64,000 nucleotides of DNA from Leptospira sp. WS4.C2 (GTDB lineage: Bacteria > Spirochaetota > Leptospiria > Leptospirales > Leptospiraceae). A program made the translations under genes and the position numbers. The first letter of the stretch is position 1, and the number at the start of each line of letters is the position of its first letter. This document shows positions 19,805 through 29,600 of this stretch, piece after piece. The DNA lies in assembly GCF_040833985.1 (NCBI RefSeq), contig NZ_CP162139.1:2814501-2878500 (forward strand). The letters are read 5' to 3'. The notes under the pieces are model-generated. The model was not told the DNA's origin and ran no database searches. It worked only from the letters and a program-made list of their open reading frames with translations.

Positions 19805-20605
19805 TTAGGAAATCGATGCTCTAATCTTGGAAATGTATTCGGCCAATGCAGAAACGGCCTTGGAACGCTCAGAACCGTTCTCTTCAATGATCCTTTGGAT
19901 AGCTGAACCAATGATGATCCCATCCGCATATTGTGAAATTTGATTGGCTTGGTCTGGGGTAGAGATTCCAAACCCAGCGCAAATAGGCAATTGGATGGTT
20001 TCTTTCAAAAACCGGATTCGCTCCTTTAAATCCACCGAGAATTCACGTCTTTCCCCAGTCACACCAAAAGATGTTACATAGTAAATAAAACCTGAAGATG
20101 TTTTTGCGAGAGCTTGGATTCTTTTTTTCTCAGAAGCTGGTGTCACTAGGTGGATGAGATCCATATCTCTTACCTTTAATTCGCGAAACAAAACTTCACT
20201 TTCTTTTGTATCAAAGGGCAAATCAGGAATCACAAGTCCTACAATACCTGATTCCTTAGCGCGGTCTAAAAACTTGGTAATCCCACAATGGTAAATAGGA
20301 TTGAAGTAAGTTAGATAAACAAGAGGAGTTTCTGGTTTGTGTTCGTGAATTGCTTTTGTGACACGAAAGATTTCGTCAAAGGAAAACGCGTTCTTTAAGG
20401 AGCGAGCAACTGCCCTTTGGATCACAGGCCCATCGGCAACGGGATCCGAAAAAGGAATTCCGAGTTCCAAAATATCTGCTCCGTTGTCTAAAATGGTTTT
20501 TCCAAATTCGATAGAATCATTATAGTTTGGATCCCCTAAGGTAAAGTAGGGGATAAAGGCAGACTTAAATTTAGCACTATCGAACAGTAATTTAATTTTA
20601 CTCAT
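19805..20605 (-). CDS. trpA: Tryptophan synthase alpha chain
   Basis: It cleaves indole-3-glycerol phosphate to indole, which passes to TrpB. The protein is 266 residues, a TIM barrel, with the catalytic glutamate and aspartate regions LELGIPFSDPVADGPVIQ, and with YLTYFNPIYHCG and CAGFGISTPDQ. Its ATG overlaps the trpB stop (ATGA, 4 bp), indicating translational coupling. No other trp genes are in the window, so trpBA is separate from the rest of the pathway here. Confidence 0.96.
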   Translation of the reverse strand: MSKIKLLFDSAKFKSAFIPYFTLGDPNYNDSIEFGKTILDNGADILELGIPFSDPVADGPVIQRAVARSLKNAFSFDEIFRVTKAIHEHKPETPLVYLTYFNPIYHCGITKFLDRAKESGIVGLVIPDLPFDTKESEVLFRELKVRDMDLIHLVTPASEKKRIQALAKTSSGFIYYVTSFGVTGERREFSVDLKERIRFLKETIQLPICAGFGISTPDQANQISQYADGIIIGSAIQRIIEENGSERSKAVSALAEYISKIRASIS

Positions 20606-21792
20606 TTACTTCTTTCACCTAATAACCGCAAAACTTCGGTTACATCTTTATCGCCTCGACCAGAGAGACAAATAATTAAATCTTTTTTCTTTCCAAGATC
20701 CTTTGCCACATCCCGAGCTACATGGAAGGCATGGGCAGTTTCCAATGCAGGAATGATTCCTTCGATACGAGTGACTTCCAAAAAGCAGTCTAATGCTTGT
20801 TCATCTGTCACCATTCGATACTCAACTCTTCCAGACTTAGAAAGGAAGGCATGTTCCGGTCCCACTCCAGGATAATCAAGGCCTGCAGAAACAGAATGTG
20901 CAGGTACAATTTGACCAGATTCATCTTGGATGATTAAGGTTTTTGTACCATGTAAAAATCCGGTTTTGCCATAGGTTAAAGTTGCAGAGTGTTCTCCCGG
21001 TTTCGGACCAAGACCACCAGCTTCAGCTCCGTAAATGGCTACATGTTTGTCTTTTAAGAAAGCATGAAACATTCCAATGGCATTGGATCCGCCCCCTACA
21101 CAAGCAACGATCGCACTTGGAAGTTTTTTATTTTCTTTTTTAAACTGAGCTTTCGCTTCCTTTCCAATGACTGCTTGTAAATCCCGCACAATCGTTGGGA
21201 AAGGATGGGGACCAATTGCTGAGCCAACAATATAATGTGTGGTAGAAACATTGAGCGCCCAGTCTCTCATCGCTTCGCTAGTGGCTTCTTTGAGAGTAGC
21301 TTCTCCTGCGGTAACCGGAAGGATTTTCGCACCTAACATCTCAATTTTTTTAGCATTGAGATTTTGTCTTTGGACATCCACTGCCCCCATGTAGACAACC
21401 GTTTCCATTCCAAACATAGCACCGACTGTTGCAGTAGCGAGTCCATGTTGTCCCGCACCAGTTTCTGCTATGATTCTTTTTTTGCCCATAAAACGAGCGA
21501 TAAGTGCCTGTCCGATGGCATTATTAATTTTATGAGCACCAGTATGATTTAGATCTTCGCGTTTGAGCCAGATACGAGCACCTCCCCATTGTTTGGTGAG
21601 ACGTTCGGCATAGGTAAGCGGACTAGGTCTTCCGACATAGTTCCTTAAATAGTATTCGAGTTCTTTTTTGAACTTCTTACTTTTCTTTAACTTTTGATAG
21701 GTGGATTCAAGTTCTTCTAATGCTTCCGTTAGAATCTCGGGAGAGTAACGGCCGCCGAATTCACCAAAATATCCAGGTAGGTTTTTGCCCAT
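20602..21792 (-). CDS. trpB: Tryptophan synthase beta chain
   Basis: This PLP enzyme joins indole and serine to make tryptophan. Visible motifs are the PLP-lysine segment HTGAHKINNAIGQAL, the phosphate loop CVGGGSNAIG and the C-terminal CLSGRGDKD. ATG 21792 (GKNLPGYFGEFGGRYSPE) gives 396 residues, the usual length; a TTG at 21801 in frame is the alternative. GGGAT lies just before the ATG. The 190-bp leader between proS and trpB contains a GC-rich inverted repeat and a G-rich run, so trpBA may have its own control. No TRAP, T-box or leader peptide was recognised. Confidence 0.96.
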   Translation of the reverse strand: MGKNLPGYFGEFGGRYSPEILTEALEELESTYQKLKKSKKFKKELEYYLRNYVGRPSPLTYAERLTKQWGGARIWLKREDLNHTGAHKINNAIGQALIARFMGKKRIIAETGAGQHGLATATVGAMFGMETVVYMGAVDVQRQNLNAKKIEMLGAKILPVTAGEATLKEATSEAMRDWALNVSTTHYIVGSAIGPHPFPTIVRDLQAVIGKEAKAQFKKENKKLPSAIVACVGGGSNAIGMFHAFLKDKHVAIYGAEAGGLGPKPGEHSATLTYGKTGFLHGTKTLIIQDESGQIVPAHSVSAGLDYPGVGPEHAFLSKSGRVEYRMVTDEQALDCFLEVTRIEGIIPALETAHAFHVARDVAKDLGKKKDLIICLSGRGDKDVTEVLRLLGERSK

Positions 21793-21884
21793 ATATCCCA
21801 AGATACGGGAATGGGGGAATATGAAAACTGCTTCTTTAGGTGGGGGTGGGGGTTTTTGGGTATAGTCTCCCCGCCCTGATCTGA

Positions 21885-21909
21885 GGGTGGGGAACTAGAC
21901 CCGCCACCC
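21885..21909. repeat. GC-rich inverted repeat in the proS-trpB leader
   Basis: GGGTGG (21885-21890) pairs with CCACCC (21904-21909), with an inner GG-CC extension. On the minus strand this gives a hairpin 92 bp before the trpB start. A G-rich run on the plus strand (about 21838-21862) lies nearby, which is C-rich in the transcript. There is no T-tract after the hairpin. It may be a proS terminator without a U-run, an attenuator element or a dispersed repeat. Confidence 0.5.
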
Positions 21910-21985
21910 AATGGTTTCCTTCTATCACAAAGCCGGCATTCCGACCATCCCTTCTCTGAGTTCTAAAGAAAAAATTCAAAGAAGT

Positions 21986-23746
21986 TCATATTCCCGCTTG
22001 CTCCACTGCATTCTGCAGAGTCTCCCGAAGGCCTTGGATTTGTTTCGTGAGTTTCCCCACCAAATCTTCATTCGTAGTAAAGGTCACAGTTTCCTCTGCC
22101 ATAGATTTACGATCGAGAATCGTGATCTCACCCTTCTCTAAAAAACCTTTTCCAAGCGTAAGACGAATCGGGAAACCAATGAGTTCTGAATCTTTGAACT
22201 TAAATCCAGGACCTAGGTCACGATCATCCCAAAGGACTTCAATCCCGGAAGCCACTAAAGCTTGGTAAATGGATTCAATTTTTGCAATGTCTTCTGGATT
22301 TTTAGCAATACTCACCAAACAAACAGTAAATGGTGCAATGGAGACTGGCCAATAAATCCCTTTTTCGTCATTACACTGTTCAATGACAGTCGCCATACAC
22401 CGGTTCACACCAATCCCATAACAACCCATAGTTGTTGTTGTGGCCTTTCCTTTATCATTCAGAACTGTAATGTCAAACGCTTTCGAATACTTTTGGCCTA
22501 ACTTAAAGATATGGCCCACTTCGATTCCTTTTTCGGCAGTAAGACCTGATCCACAGCTAGGACAAGGATCCCCTACTTTGGCTTGCGACACATCAATTTT
22601 TGAGACTTCGTCTTCTTTAAAAAACTTAGAAATTTGGATTCCAGAAGTATGGTGGTCTACTTCATTCGCACCAGAAATATAACCAAAATTCCAATCGATA
22701 AGAGAATCAATGATCACTTTTAAGTGTTCCGATTTGGGAAATCCGGGACCAATGAATCCAGGAACAAGACCAAGTTTTTCCATCTCGGCAGGACCCATAG
22801 GTCTTAGTTCATTACATCCCAAATGATTTTTTAGTTTGTTTTCATTGAGTTCCCGGTCCCCTTCTAAAAAGACAAGAACATAAGTTCCGTCAGCCCATAG
22901 AGCCACAGCTTTCAGTAAATTTTCTTCTTTTGTCTTTAGAAACTCCGCCACTTCTGTGATAGTTTTTTTGGAAGGTGTATGGATTTTTTCTGAACCGGCA
23001 AACGGTTGTTTAGTGGTATTTGGATCTAAAATCACAGGAGTTTTTTCAATATTTCCTGAATACTGACAAGAAGGACAAATCGTGAGTGTCTCTTCTCCGA
23101 TAGGCGAGACGACCATAAATTCTTCCGAAGCAGATCCACCCATATTCCCTGAGTCAGCTTGCACCGGTATGGTGGTAAGTCCCATCCCAGCAAAAATTCT
23201 TCTATAAGTTCTCCGCATGGTCTGGTAGGTTTTGTCCAAGGATTCATCATCCAAATGAAAGGAGTAAGCATCCTTCATCGTAAATTCACGGGAACGAATC
23301 ACACCAAAACGGGGGCGAATTTCATCTCGAAACTTTGTATGGATTTGATAGACATTAATGGGAAGGTCTTTATAAGAGCGAACCATCGGTTTGACAAGAA
23401 CACAAAAGGACTCCTCATGAGTGGGACCAAGGCAACTTTCATTGTCATGACGATCCTTCAAACGAAACATCTCTTTTCCCATTTTATCCCATCGGCCCGA
23501 CTCTTTCCAAATTTCGCTCGGCGTTAAAATCGGAAGTTGGAATTCCAAGGCCCCTGCTTTGTCCATTTCAGAACGAACGATCCCTTCAATTTTTTTTAAG
23601 ATACGAAGCCCTAATGGCAAATAGGAATAGAGACCCGCAGCAGATTTACGAACGAGACCCGCCCTCATCATCAACTTATGCGATGCCACCACGGCATCTT
23701 GCGGATCTTCTTTTGCAGTAGGGATTAAATAGGAACTAGCTTTCAT
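21986..23746 (-). CDS. proS: Prolyl-tRNA synthetase
   Basis: This class II aminoacyl-tRNA synthetase charges tRNA-Pro. At 586 residues it is the bacterial form with an inserted editing (INS) domain between motifs 2 and 3. Visible motifs are GLRILKKIEGIVRSEMDKAG in the N-terminal core, LGPTHEESFCVLV, FRDEIRPRFGVIRSREFTMKDA (motif 2) and TMGCYGIGVNR (motif 3). The anticodon-binding domain is at the C-terminus. It follows rseP by about 40 bp in the same direction and ends the translation/envelope segment of the run. Confidence 0.96.
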   Translation of the reverse strand: MKASSYLIPTAKEDPQDAVVASHKLMMRAGLVRKSAAGLYSYLPLGLRILKKIEGIVRSEMDKAGALEFQLPILTPSEIWKESGRWDKMGKEMFRLKDRHDNESCLGPTHEESFCVLVKPMVRSYKDLPINVYQIHTKFRDEIRPRFGVIRSREFTMKDAYSFHLDDESLDKTYQTMRRTYRRIFAGMGLTTIPVQADSGNMGGSASEEFMVVSPIGEETLTICPSCQYSGNIEKTPVILDPNTTKQPFAGSEKIHTPSKKTITEVAEFLKTKEENLLKAVALWADGTYVLVFLEGDRELNENKLKNHLGCNELRPMGPAEMEKLGLVPGFIGPGFPKSEHLKVIIDSLIDWNFGYISGANEVDHHTSGIQISKFFKEDEVSKIDVSQAKVGDPCPSCGSGLTAEKGIEVGHIFKLGQKYSKAFDITVLNDKGKATTTTMGCYGIGVNRCMATVIEQCNDEKGIYWPVSIAPFTVCLVSIAKNPEDIAKIESIYQALVASGIEVLWDDRDLGPGFKFKDSELIGFPIRLTLGKGFLEKGEITILDRKSMAEETVTFTTNEDLVGKLTKQIQGLRETLQNAVEQAGI

Positions 23747-23789
23747 CGATATTTCTCTTAAATTTATAGATCACTTGTTTAGTCAGATA

Positions 23790-25496
23790 TTAAAAAATGC
23801 GCATCACGTCGTTGAAGGACACATAAAGTCCAAGACCAATGAGAAAGAAAAATCCCACTCGAAAAATGGCCTCAATGGCTTTTCTGGGAAGTGGCCTTCC
23901 AGTAATGGCTTCATAGGCATAGAGTACAATATGTCCGCCGTCAGCCATAGGGATGGGCAATAAATTCATTACCATAAGTGCTAGGGAAATTTTTGCAACA
24001 AAGTCAAGGTAAGTCACCCAACCATATTCCAAACTGATTCCTGCAATTTGTACGATCCCAATCGGGCCTGATAAGTTCTCTTTGGGAGAAAGAAGTCCAG
24101 AAAACAACATACCAATTCCTTTTAAGGTAGTAGATACGTTTTCATATACTTTACTGGAAGCCCCAACAAACGAGGAATATATGGTAGATTCTTTTTGCAG
24201 TTTTTCCGCTTCAAATTTCATCGATGCTCGGAAACCTAAGAGTCCAATGGGTTTCAAATTGACATCTGCGGAATACTTCATATTTCCAATCCAGATATCC
24301 TTTCGTCCTGAATTGTTTTTTAAATATTCAGAAAGAGAGTCCGCCTTATCAAAAGTTTTGTCTTGGATTTTTAGATTCGAAAGTCGATTCTCAATTTCTG
24401 AATCGTAACTATCCAATCGGAAATAGGAAATTCCAAGGTCATTAAATTTTGGATGTTTGATATCCCAAAACTCAAACACATTGGCACCTAACACAGGAAT
24501 TTGAATGGTCACAGTTTCTGTGGCCCAAGGTGTGAGGAGTGGATAGGTTTTTCTTTCTACAACCACCGGGATGGTTTTCCCCTGGTGTTTTCCCAGTTCC
24601 GTTTGCAATTCAGGGACGGTATGGACATCCACACCAGCCACTTGCAAAATCATATCCCCATCTTTCAAATAAGAGAGAGCACGCCTACGAAGCGATTTTT
24701 CTCTTTCTTGAATCTCTCTTTGTTTTAAGAGTTCTTCAGGAATTTCGTCCTTTCTTTCTGTGATTTTTTCTTGGAAGTAAAGAGAAGATTTATCATCACG
24801 ATCGAGTAAGTTTGCCATAAAGTGGCTGATTTGTTCCCCGTAGGTAAAGGTTGCCACCACTCGCCTTTCGCCGTAAGGCATCACACCAATTGTGGGATGA
24901 CCGCCAGCAGAATATAAATTTGGTACAATTTGTACGGATTTGGTTTCTTCCTCTCTTTTAAAGGTAACCTCCACCGGATCTCCCGAAGTCAAACTCACAT
25001 TGGTGAATATATCTTCAAAACTTTCCGTTTTTTTCCCATTGATGGAAACAATTTGGTCCCCCGTACGAAGACCCGCAGTATAAGCTGGGCTTGATACTTT
25101 ATTGGCATCTTCTATAAAAATACGATTGGAAGAAGGACTGTCTCCCGATAGTTCCAAAATAAACAATAAAACAAAACCTAACACTAAATTGGCGAACGGA
25201 CCTCCAAGGACAGGAATCATTCTGCGAAGTGGTGGTGTGGAAAGTAAATCCCCTTGCCTTGGTTTTTTGTTTTTGCTATAGTCATCTCCACGAAAAAGCA
25301 CATACCCACCGATTGGGATGGCTGTGATTTGGTAGATGGTTTTCCCAATCCTTTTTTTCCAAATCCCTTTTCCATAACCTAACGAAAAAATCCGAGCTTC
25401 CACTCCGACCAATTTTCCACATAAGAGGTGCCCCAATTCATGGATAAAAATAGAAACCGCTAACATAAATACGGCGCCGAGTATCATTACGATCAT
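23790..25496 (-). CDS. rseP: RIP metalloprotease RseP (site-2 protease)
   Basis: This inner-membrane zinc protease cleaves transmembrane segments, classically of anti-sigma factors in envelope stress. The active site FIHELGHLLCGK (HExxH) is in the first membrane helix. GGPFANLVLGF follows, and the third zinc ligand is in NLLPIPMADGGH near the C-terminus. Two PDZ domains lie between (AYTAGLRTGDQIVSINGK and YLKDGDMILQVAGVDVHTV). At 568 residues it is about 120 longer than the E. coli enzyme; the extra sequence is after the second PDZ domain. The stop overlaps the dxr side: its ATG overlaps the dxr stop by 4 bp, so the two are coupled. Confidence 0.94.
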   Translation of the reverse strand: MIVMILGAVFMLAVSIFIHELGHLLCGKLVGVEARIFSLGYGKGIWKKRIGKTIYQITAIPIGGYVLFRGDDYSKNKKPRQGDLLSTPPLRRMIPVLGGPFANLVLGFVLLFILELSGDSPSSNRIFIEDANKVSSPAYTAGLRTGDQIVSINGKKTESFEDIFTNVSLTSGDPVEVTFKREEETKSVQIVPNLYSAGGHPTIGVMPYGERRVVATFTYGEQISHFMANLLDRDDKSSLYFQEKITERKDEIPEELLKQREIQEREKSLRRRALSYLKDGDMILQVAGVDVHTVPELQTELGKHQGKTIPVVVERKTYPLLTPWATETVTIQIPVLGANVFEFWDIKHPKFNDLGISYFRLDSYDSEIENRLSNLKIQDKTFDKADSLSEYLKNNSGRKDIWIGNMKYSADVNLKPIGLLGFRASMKFEAEKLQKESTIYSSFVGASSKVYENVSTTLKGIGMLFSGLLSPKENLSGPIGIVQIAGISLEYGWVTYLDFVAKISLALMVMNLLPIPMADGGHIVLYAYEAITGRPLPRKAIEAIFRVGFFFLIGLGLYVSFNDVMRIF

Positions 25497-26653
25497 ATAG
25501 TCACTCCCCCTTTCACAAAATCTTTTTGAATATAACTACGAGTTTCCCTATCTTTTTCTAAATACCCTTCCAAATCCTCAGGGAAAGAATTGGAAATTTT
25601 ATTTAATGCGGATTCGATGAACTTAGGTATGGCGGTAAAGGAAATTCGTTCCTCTAAAAATAATGCCACAGCTTCTTCATTGGCTGCATTGAATACGGAA
25701 GGTGCCACACCACCTGCTCTTCCTGCTTGGTAAGCAAGTTTGAGACCTGGATACCGACTTAGATCTGGTGGAAAAAATTCCAAGGTTTTCCAAGTGAAAG
25801 GTTTTCTTTCAAAGAGCATCTCTGGTGTGGGAGTCGGATAGAACAATGAATGAGCAATGGGATAAATCATATCAGGATGGCTTGTGTATTGCAAACAAGC
25901 ACCGTCCATTGTTTCAATGATTCCATGAGTCAGAGACTGCGGGTGAATCACCACCTCAATTTCATCATAAGAAAATCCAAATAAAAAATGAGCTTCGATG
26001 ACTTCGAGACCTTTGTTGATCAGTCCCGCTGAATCGACTGTGATTTTTGGGCCCATAGACCAAGTCGGGTGATTTAATGCCTGTTTTACGGATACATGTT
26101 CCAATTCTTCTATGGGAAGTGTGCGAAAGCTCCCACCGGAAGCCGTGAGTGTGATGGCACGGATATTGGATCTTTTTTCTCTTTCAATCAATTGGAACAG
26201 TGCATTGTGTTCGGAATCCACAGGAACCATAAGAGTCTTATGTTTTGCCACCAAACGGTTGATCAGTGGTCCGAACGTCACTAGTGTTTCCTTATTGGCA
26301 ATGGCTATTTTTTTACCCGCTTCGATGGCTGCAATCGTAGGTTTTACCCCTCGTGCCCCGACGACTGCTGTGACAACCACATCCACAGTACCAAGCCTCA
26401 CTAAATCGGAGAGCGACTCTTCCCCATAAAGAATGGTAGCTGACTTATATTTGGATCCTAACTTCCCCTCTAACTTGGAATCGGTGATAGACACCACTTC
26501 TGGGGAAAATTCCTCAATCAGGGTTTTGGCAAGTTCCAGGTTGGAATGGACTGAAAAACTACGCAAAGAAAAGGAATCTCTAAATTGGCGTAGAACCTTC
26601 ACAGTGGAAGAGCCAACAGAACCAGAAATTCCTAATACGGAGACTCCTACCAT
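25493..26653 (-). CDS. dxr: 1-deoxy-D-xylulose 5-phosphate reductoisomerase
   Basis: It catalyses the second MEP-pathway step, DXP to MEP with NADPH. The N-terminal nucleotide motif is VLGISGSVGSSTVKVL. The catalytic segments ANKETLV, TASGGSFR and HPTWSMGPKITVDSAGLINK are all present, as is the C-terminal NAANEEAV motif. The 386-residue length is normal. It sits between cdsA and rseP, the common bacterial order uppS-cdsA-dxr-rseP-proS. Confidence 0.96.
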   Translation of the reverse strand: MVGVSVLGISGSVGSSTVKVLRQFRDSFSLRSFSVHSNLELAKTLIEEFSPEVVSITDSKLEGKLGSKYKSATILYGEESLSDLVRLGTVDVVVTAVVGARGVKPTIAAIEAGKKIAIANKETLVTFGPLINRLVAKHKTLMVPVDSEHNALFQLIEREKRSNIRAITLTASGGSFRTLPIEELEHVSVKQALNHPTWSMGPKITVDSAGLINKGLEVIEAHFLFGFSYDEIEVVIHPQSLTHGIIETMDGACLQYTSHPDMIYPIAHSLFYPTPTPEMLFERKPFTWKTLEFFPPDLSRYPGLKLAYQAGRAGGVAPSVFNAANEEAVALFLEERISFTAIPKFIESALNKISNSFPEDLEGYLEKDRETRSYIQKDFVKGGVTI

Positions 26654-26684
26654 GTAACTGTTAGACCGATCTCGGGAAAGAGAA

Positions 26685-27596
26685 TCAGACCGAGTATCCG
26701 AGGATTCCCTTAAAGAGAAAGTAATAGTAGATCACAGGAACCGTAAAAAGAAGGGCATCCGCTAAATCAAGCACCCCACCATGGCCAGGAATTAAATTTC
26801 CAGAGTCTTTGATTTTGGCATCTCGTTTCATCGCAGACTCCGCCAAGTCACCCATCACCGAGATCACAGAAATGACAAAGGCAAGGATCACAGATTCCAA
26901 AACACCAATCGGTAATTTCACACCACTATAGTGTTCCCAAGTGGCATTGAGGATTTGAACCCCGAGCACCGCCGTGATATTTCCCGTAACATACCCTTCC
27001 CAAGTTTTTTTAGGAGAGATCTTTAAACCGGCAGGGTGTTTTCCAAACCAACGACCCCCAAAATAAGCACCAGCATCACTCATGAAGGTAATCACAGAAA
27101 CTAAAAAGATATAATAGGCTCCAAAAGGAAAGGCAAGGAGGAGTAAAAAATGCCCAATGGGAATGGCCAAATAAATAGGGCCTAACATCGTAGCACCGGC
27201 GGAAAAGAGAGCCCCGTCTAACGGTCGTCTGAGGATCTGTAAAATCCAAACTGTCAGAGATAATGCGATGAGTAAAAAAGGAACCGGATGGAATCCTTCT
27301 CTTAGAATTTTCGACAACTCCAAAACATAAGCAGGAGGTGTGACTTCAAACTGCATTCCTAAAAACTGGATGTAGTATACGGTAAAAATCAAAAGGGAAA
27401 AAAGAAGACCGGTTCCAAAAAAAGGTTTGGAATCTTCCCTTTTACAAAATCCATAAAGTTCTTTCAAACCCAAATAAATCAAAGTACAACCGAACAAAAA
27501 GAATTCGAGGTAATACCAAGAACTATGGAAGATCATAAACACATATACAAATGTTAATACAATTGCAGAAAGGATACGGAGTGTTGTCTCACTCAT
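26685..27596 (-). CDS. cdsA: Phosphatidate cytidylyltransferase
   Basis: It makes CDP-diacylglycerol from phosphatidic acid and CTP in the inner membrane. The 303-residue protein has about eight hydrophobic helices. The CdsA signature is near the C-terminus: SAMKRDAKIKDSGNLIPGHG followed by GVLDLAD. The family pattern usually ends D-R-x-D; here the arginine is a leucine (D-L-A-D). Other conserved pieces such as SDAGAYFGGRWFGKH and SPKKTWEG are intact, so the enzyme is probably active. Its start overlaps the uppS stop by 4 bp (27593-27596). Confidence 0.93.
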   Translation of the reverse strand: MSETTLRILSAIVLTFVYVFMIFHSSWYYLEFFLFGCTLIYLGLKELYGFCKREDSKPFFGTGLLFSLLIFTVYYIQFLGMQFEVTPPAYVLELSKILREGFHPVPFLLIALSLTVWILQILRRPLDGALFSAGATMLGPIYLAIPIGHFLLLLAFPFGAYYIFLVSVITFMSDAGAYFGGRWFGKHPAGLKISPKKTWEGYVTGNITAVLGVQILNATWEHYSGVKLPIGVLESVILAFVISVISVMGDLAESAMKRDAKIKDSGNLIPGHGGVLDLADALLFTVPVIYYYFLFKGILGYSV

Positions 27597-28306
27597 AACA
27601 AACCACCAAATTTACGTTTTCGGGAATCAAAAAATAGAAGGGCTTCCTCCAAAGAGGTTCTTCCAAAGTCCGGCCAAAGTGTATTGGTAAAATACATTTC
27701 AGCATACGCACTCTGCCATAAAAGGAAATTGGAAATCCTTTGTTCTCCCGCAGTTCTGATCAATAAATCTACGGGTGGTAAAGGGGATGTATACAAATAT
27801 TTTTCAAATTCTTTGGGGCTAATCGCTTTGTCCAAAGTTTCTTTTTTGACCTTGCGGGCGGCCATAATCCGAGAAAAGTTACTCAAGATTTCTTCGTGCC
27901 CCCCATAGTTCAAACAAAAGTTAGCAGTGAGTTTTTTGTTCTTTTTTGTGACCGCCATCGCATGGTCGATCTTAGATAATACTGTTTTGGAAAGTTTGTT
28001 TCTCGCACCACTGTGGTGGATGCGAATCCCTTTCGAGTGGATGGTATTTAGTCTTGTATCGATAAACTCAACTAACAAACCAAAGATGGCTTGGATTTCT
28101 GTGATGGGGCGTTTCCAATTTTCTGTGGAAAATGCATAAAGAGAAATGTTGGGGATTTTATATTCCAAAGCCACATCCAAAAGGCGATCGATCGCATTCG
28201 CCCCTTCTCTATGGCCTTCGGTTCTTTTTTTCCCTTGGCTTTCGGCCCACCTTCCATTTCCGTCCATGATGACAGCAATGTGCGCGGGGATCGTATTAAA
28301 CTTCAT
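27593..28306 (-). CDS. uppS: Isoprenyl transferase (undecaprenyl diphosphate synthase)
   Basis: It extends farnesyl diphosphate with isopentenyl units to the lipid carrier for peptidoglycan and LPS. The 237-residue cis-prenyltransferase has the signature HIAVIMDGNGRWAESQGK near the N-terminus and LLIRTAGEQRISNFLLWQSA toward the C-terminus. Length and motif spacing are normal. It follows frr by 6 bp. Confidence 0.96.
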   Translation of the reverse strand: MKFNTIPAHIAVIMDGNGRWAESQGKKRTEGHREGANAIDRLLDVALEYKIPNISLYAFSTENWKRPITEIQAIFGLLVEFIDTRLNTIHSKGIRIHHSGARNKLSKTVLSKIDHAMAVTKKNKKLTANFCLNYGGHEEILSNFSRIMAARKVKKETLDKAISPKEFEKYLYTSPLPPVDLLIRTAGEQRISNFLLWQSAYAEMYFTNTLWPDFGRTSLEEALLFFDSRKRKFGGLL

Positions 28307-28312
28307 AGGAAA

Positions 28313-28864
28313 TTAAAGAGTAGTGATCTCTTTTTCTTTTTCCTTTTCCAATTCTCCCAATTTGGCAATATAAGAATCCGTAATTTTTTGAATCTTATCT
28401 TGGTGACCTTTCACTTCATCTTGGGACATTTCTGCCTGGTGTTTTTTTAATTCATCGTTGGCATCACGGCGGATATTACGAATGGCAACTTTTTTTTCTT
28501 CGCCTTTTTGTTTGACTACTTTTGCAAGTTCCTTTCGTCTCTCCCCTGTTAGTTCAGGGATATTAATACGAATGCTAGAACCGTCGTTATTGGGTGTGAG
28601 GCCAAGGCTTGCGGCAAAAATTGCCTTTTCAATATCTTTCAACATTCCTTTTTCAAAAGGAGTGATGAGAATGACTCGAGGCTCTGGGCAGGCAATTTTA
28701 CCGAGTTGGTTTAAGGGAGTGAGTGATCCGTAATAGTCCACTCTTACATCTTCCACCATCATAGGATTTGCTTTTCCCGTACGAATCGTACCAAAGTCTT
28801 TTTTTAAAGCATCAACGGTTTTGTCCATTTTGGACTGCATGGATTTTATAATTTCATCTACCAT
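28313..28864 (-). CDS. frr: Ribosome recycling factor
   Basis: With EF-G it splits post-termination ribosomes. The 183-residue product is a three-helix bundle plus beta domain with the hallmark [20 protein letters not shown] and [14 protein letters not shown]. Its start overlaps the pyrH 3' end by 11 bp, the usual pyrH-frr coupling. Confidence 0.97.
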   Translation of the reverse strand: MVDEIIKSMQSKMDKTVDALKKDFGTIRTGKANPMMVEDVRVDYYGSLTPLNQLGKIACPEPRVILITPFEKGMLKDIEKAIFAASLGLTPNNDGSSIRINIPELTGERRKELAKVVKQKGEEKKVAIRNIRRDANDELKKHQAEMSQDEVKGHQDKIQKITDSYIAKLGELEKEKEKEITTL

Positions 28865-29600
28865 CTAGAATCACTTCCTCTGAATTGGAGATTAATGTAC
28901 CGATAGGTTCCCCATCGATCAGTTTCCTTAAGTTTCCTGCCTTAAAAATATCAAAAACGATGATGGGCATATTATTGTCCATACAGAGACTTAAGGCAGT
29001 GGAATCCATCACCTTTAGGCGGTGTTTAATGGACTCCATAAAAGAAACTTCTAAGTAACGTTTTGCACTTGGATCTTTTTTTGGATCCGCAGTGTACACA
29101 CCGTCCACTTTTGTGGCTTTGAGGATGACTTCACACCCTACTTCCACAGCACGTAGCGAGGCAGTTGTATCCGTTGTAAAATACGGGTTTCCTGTCCCAC
29201 CGGCAAATATGATAACACGATTTTTTTCTAAATGGCGAACCGCACGTCTACGAATGTAAGGTTCAGCAACAGATTTCATTTCGATGGCTGAAAGAACTCG
29301 GGTAAACATCCCTTGTTTTTCACATGCATCTTGTAAGGCGAGACCATTCATAATGGTGCCAAGCATTCCCATGTAGTCTGCTGTCGCTCGGTCCATTCCG
29401 GACTTGGCTAAAGTTTCGCCACGGATCATATTCCCTCCACCGACAACCACGGCAACTTCAAGACCTAAGTCATGAACTTCCTTAATTTGACCGGCAACGG
29501 AAAATGTTTTATTGGTATCAATACCAAGCTCACCCTCACCGGCAAGAGCCTCGCCGGAGAGTTTGATTAAAATTCTTTTGAAACGCGGACTAGTTCCCAC
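28854..29600 (-). CDS. pyrH: Uridylate kinase
   Basis: This amino-acid-kinase-fold enzyme phosphorylates UMP. Visible motifs are [41 protein letters not shown] and the ATP-binding [14 protein letters not shown]. The 248-residue length is typical of bacterial PyrH. It overlaps tsf by 11 bp and frr by 11 bp, so the three are probably translated in a coupled series. Confidence 0.97.
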   Translation of the reverse strand: MGTSPRFKRILIKLSGEALAGEGELGIDTNKTFSVAGQIKEVHDLGLEVAVVVGGGNMIRGETLAKSGMDRATADYMGMLGTIMNGLALQDACEKQGMFTRVLSAIEMKSVAEPYIRRRAVRHLEKNRVIIFAGGTGNPYFTTDTTASLRAVEVGCEVILKATKVDGVYTADPKKDPSAKRYLEVSFMESIKHRLKVMDSTALSLCMDNNMPIIVFDIFKAGNLRKLIDGEPIGTLISNSEEVILDGR

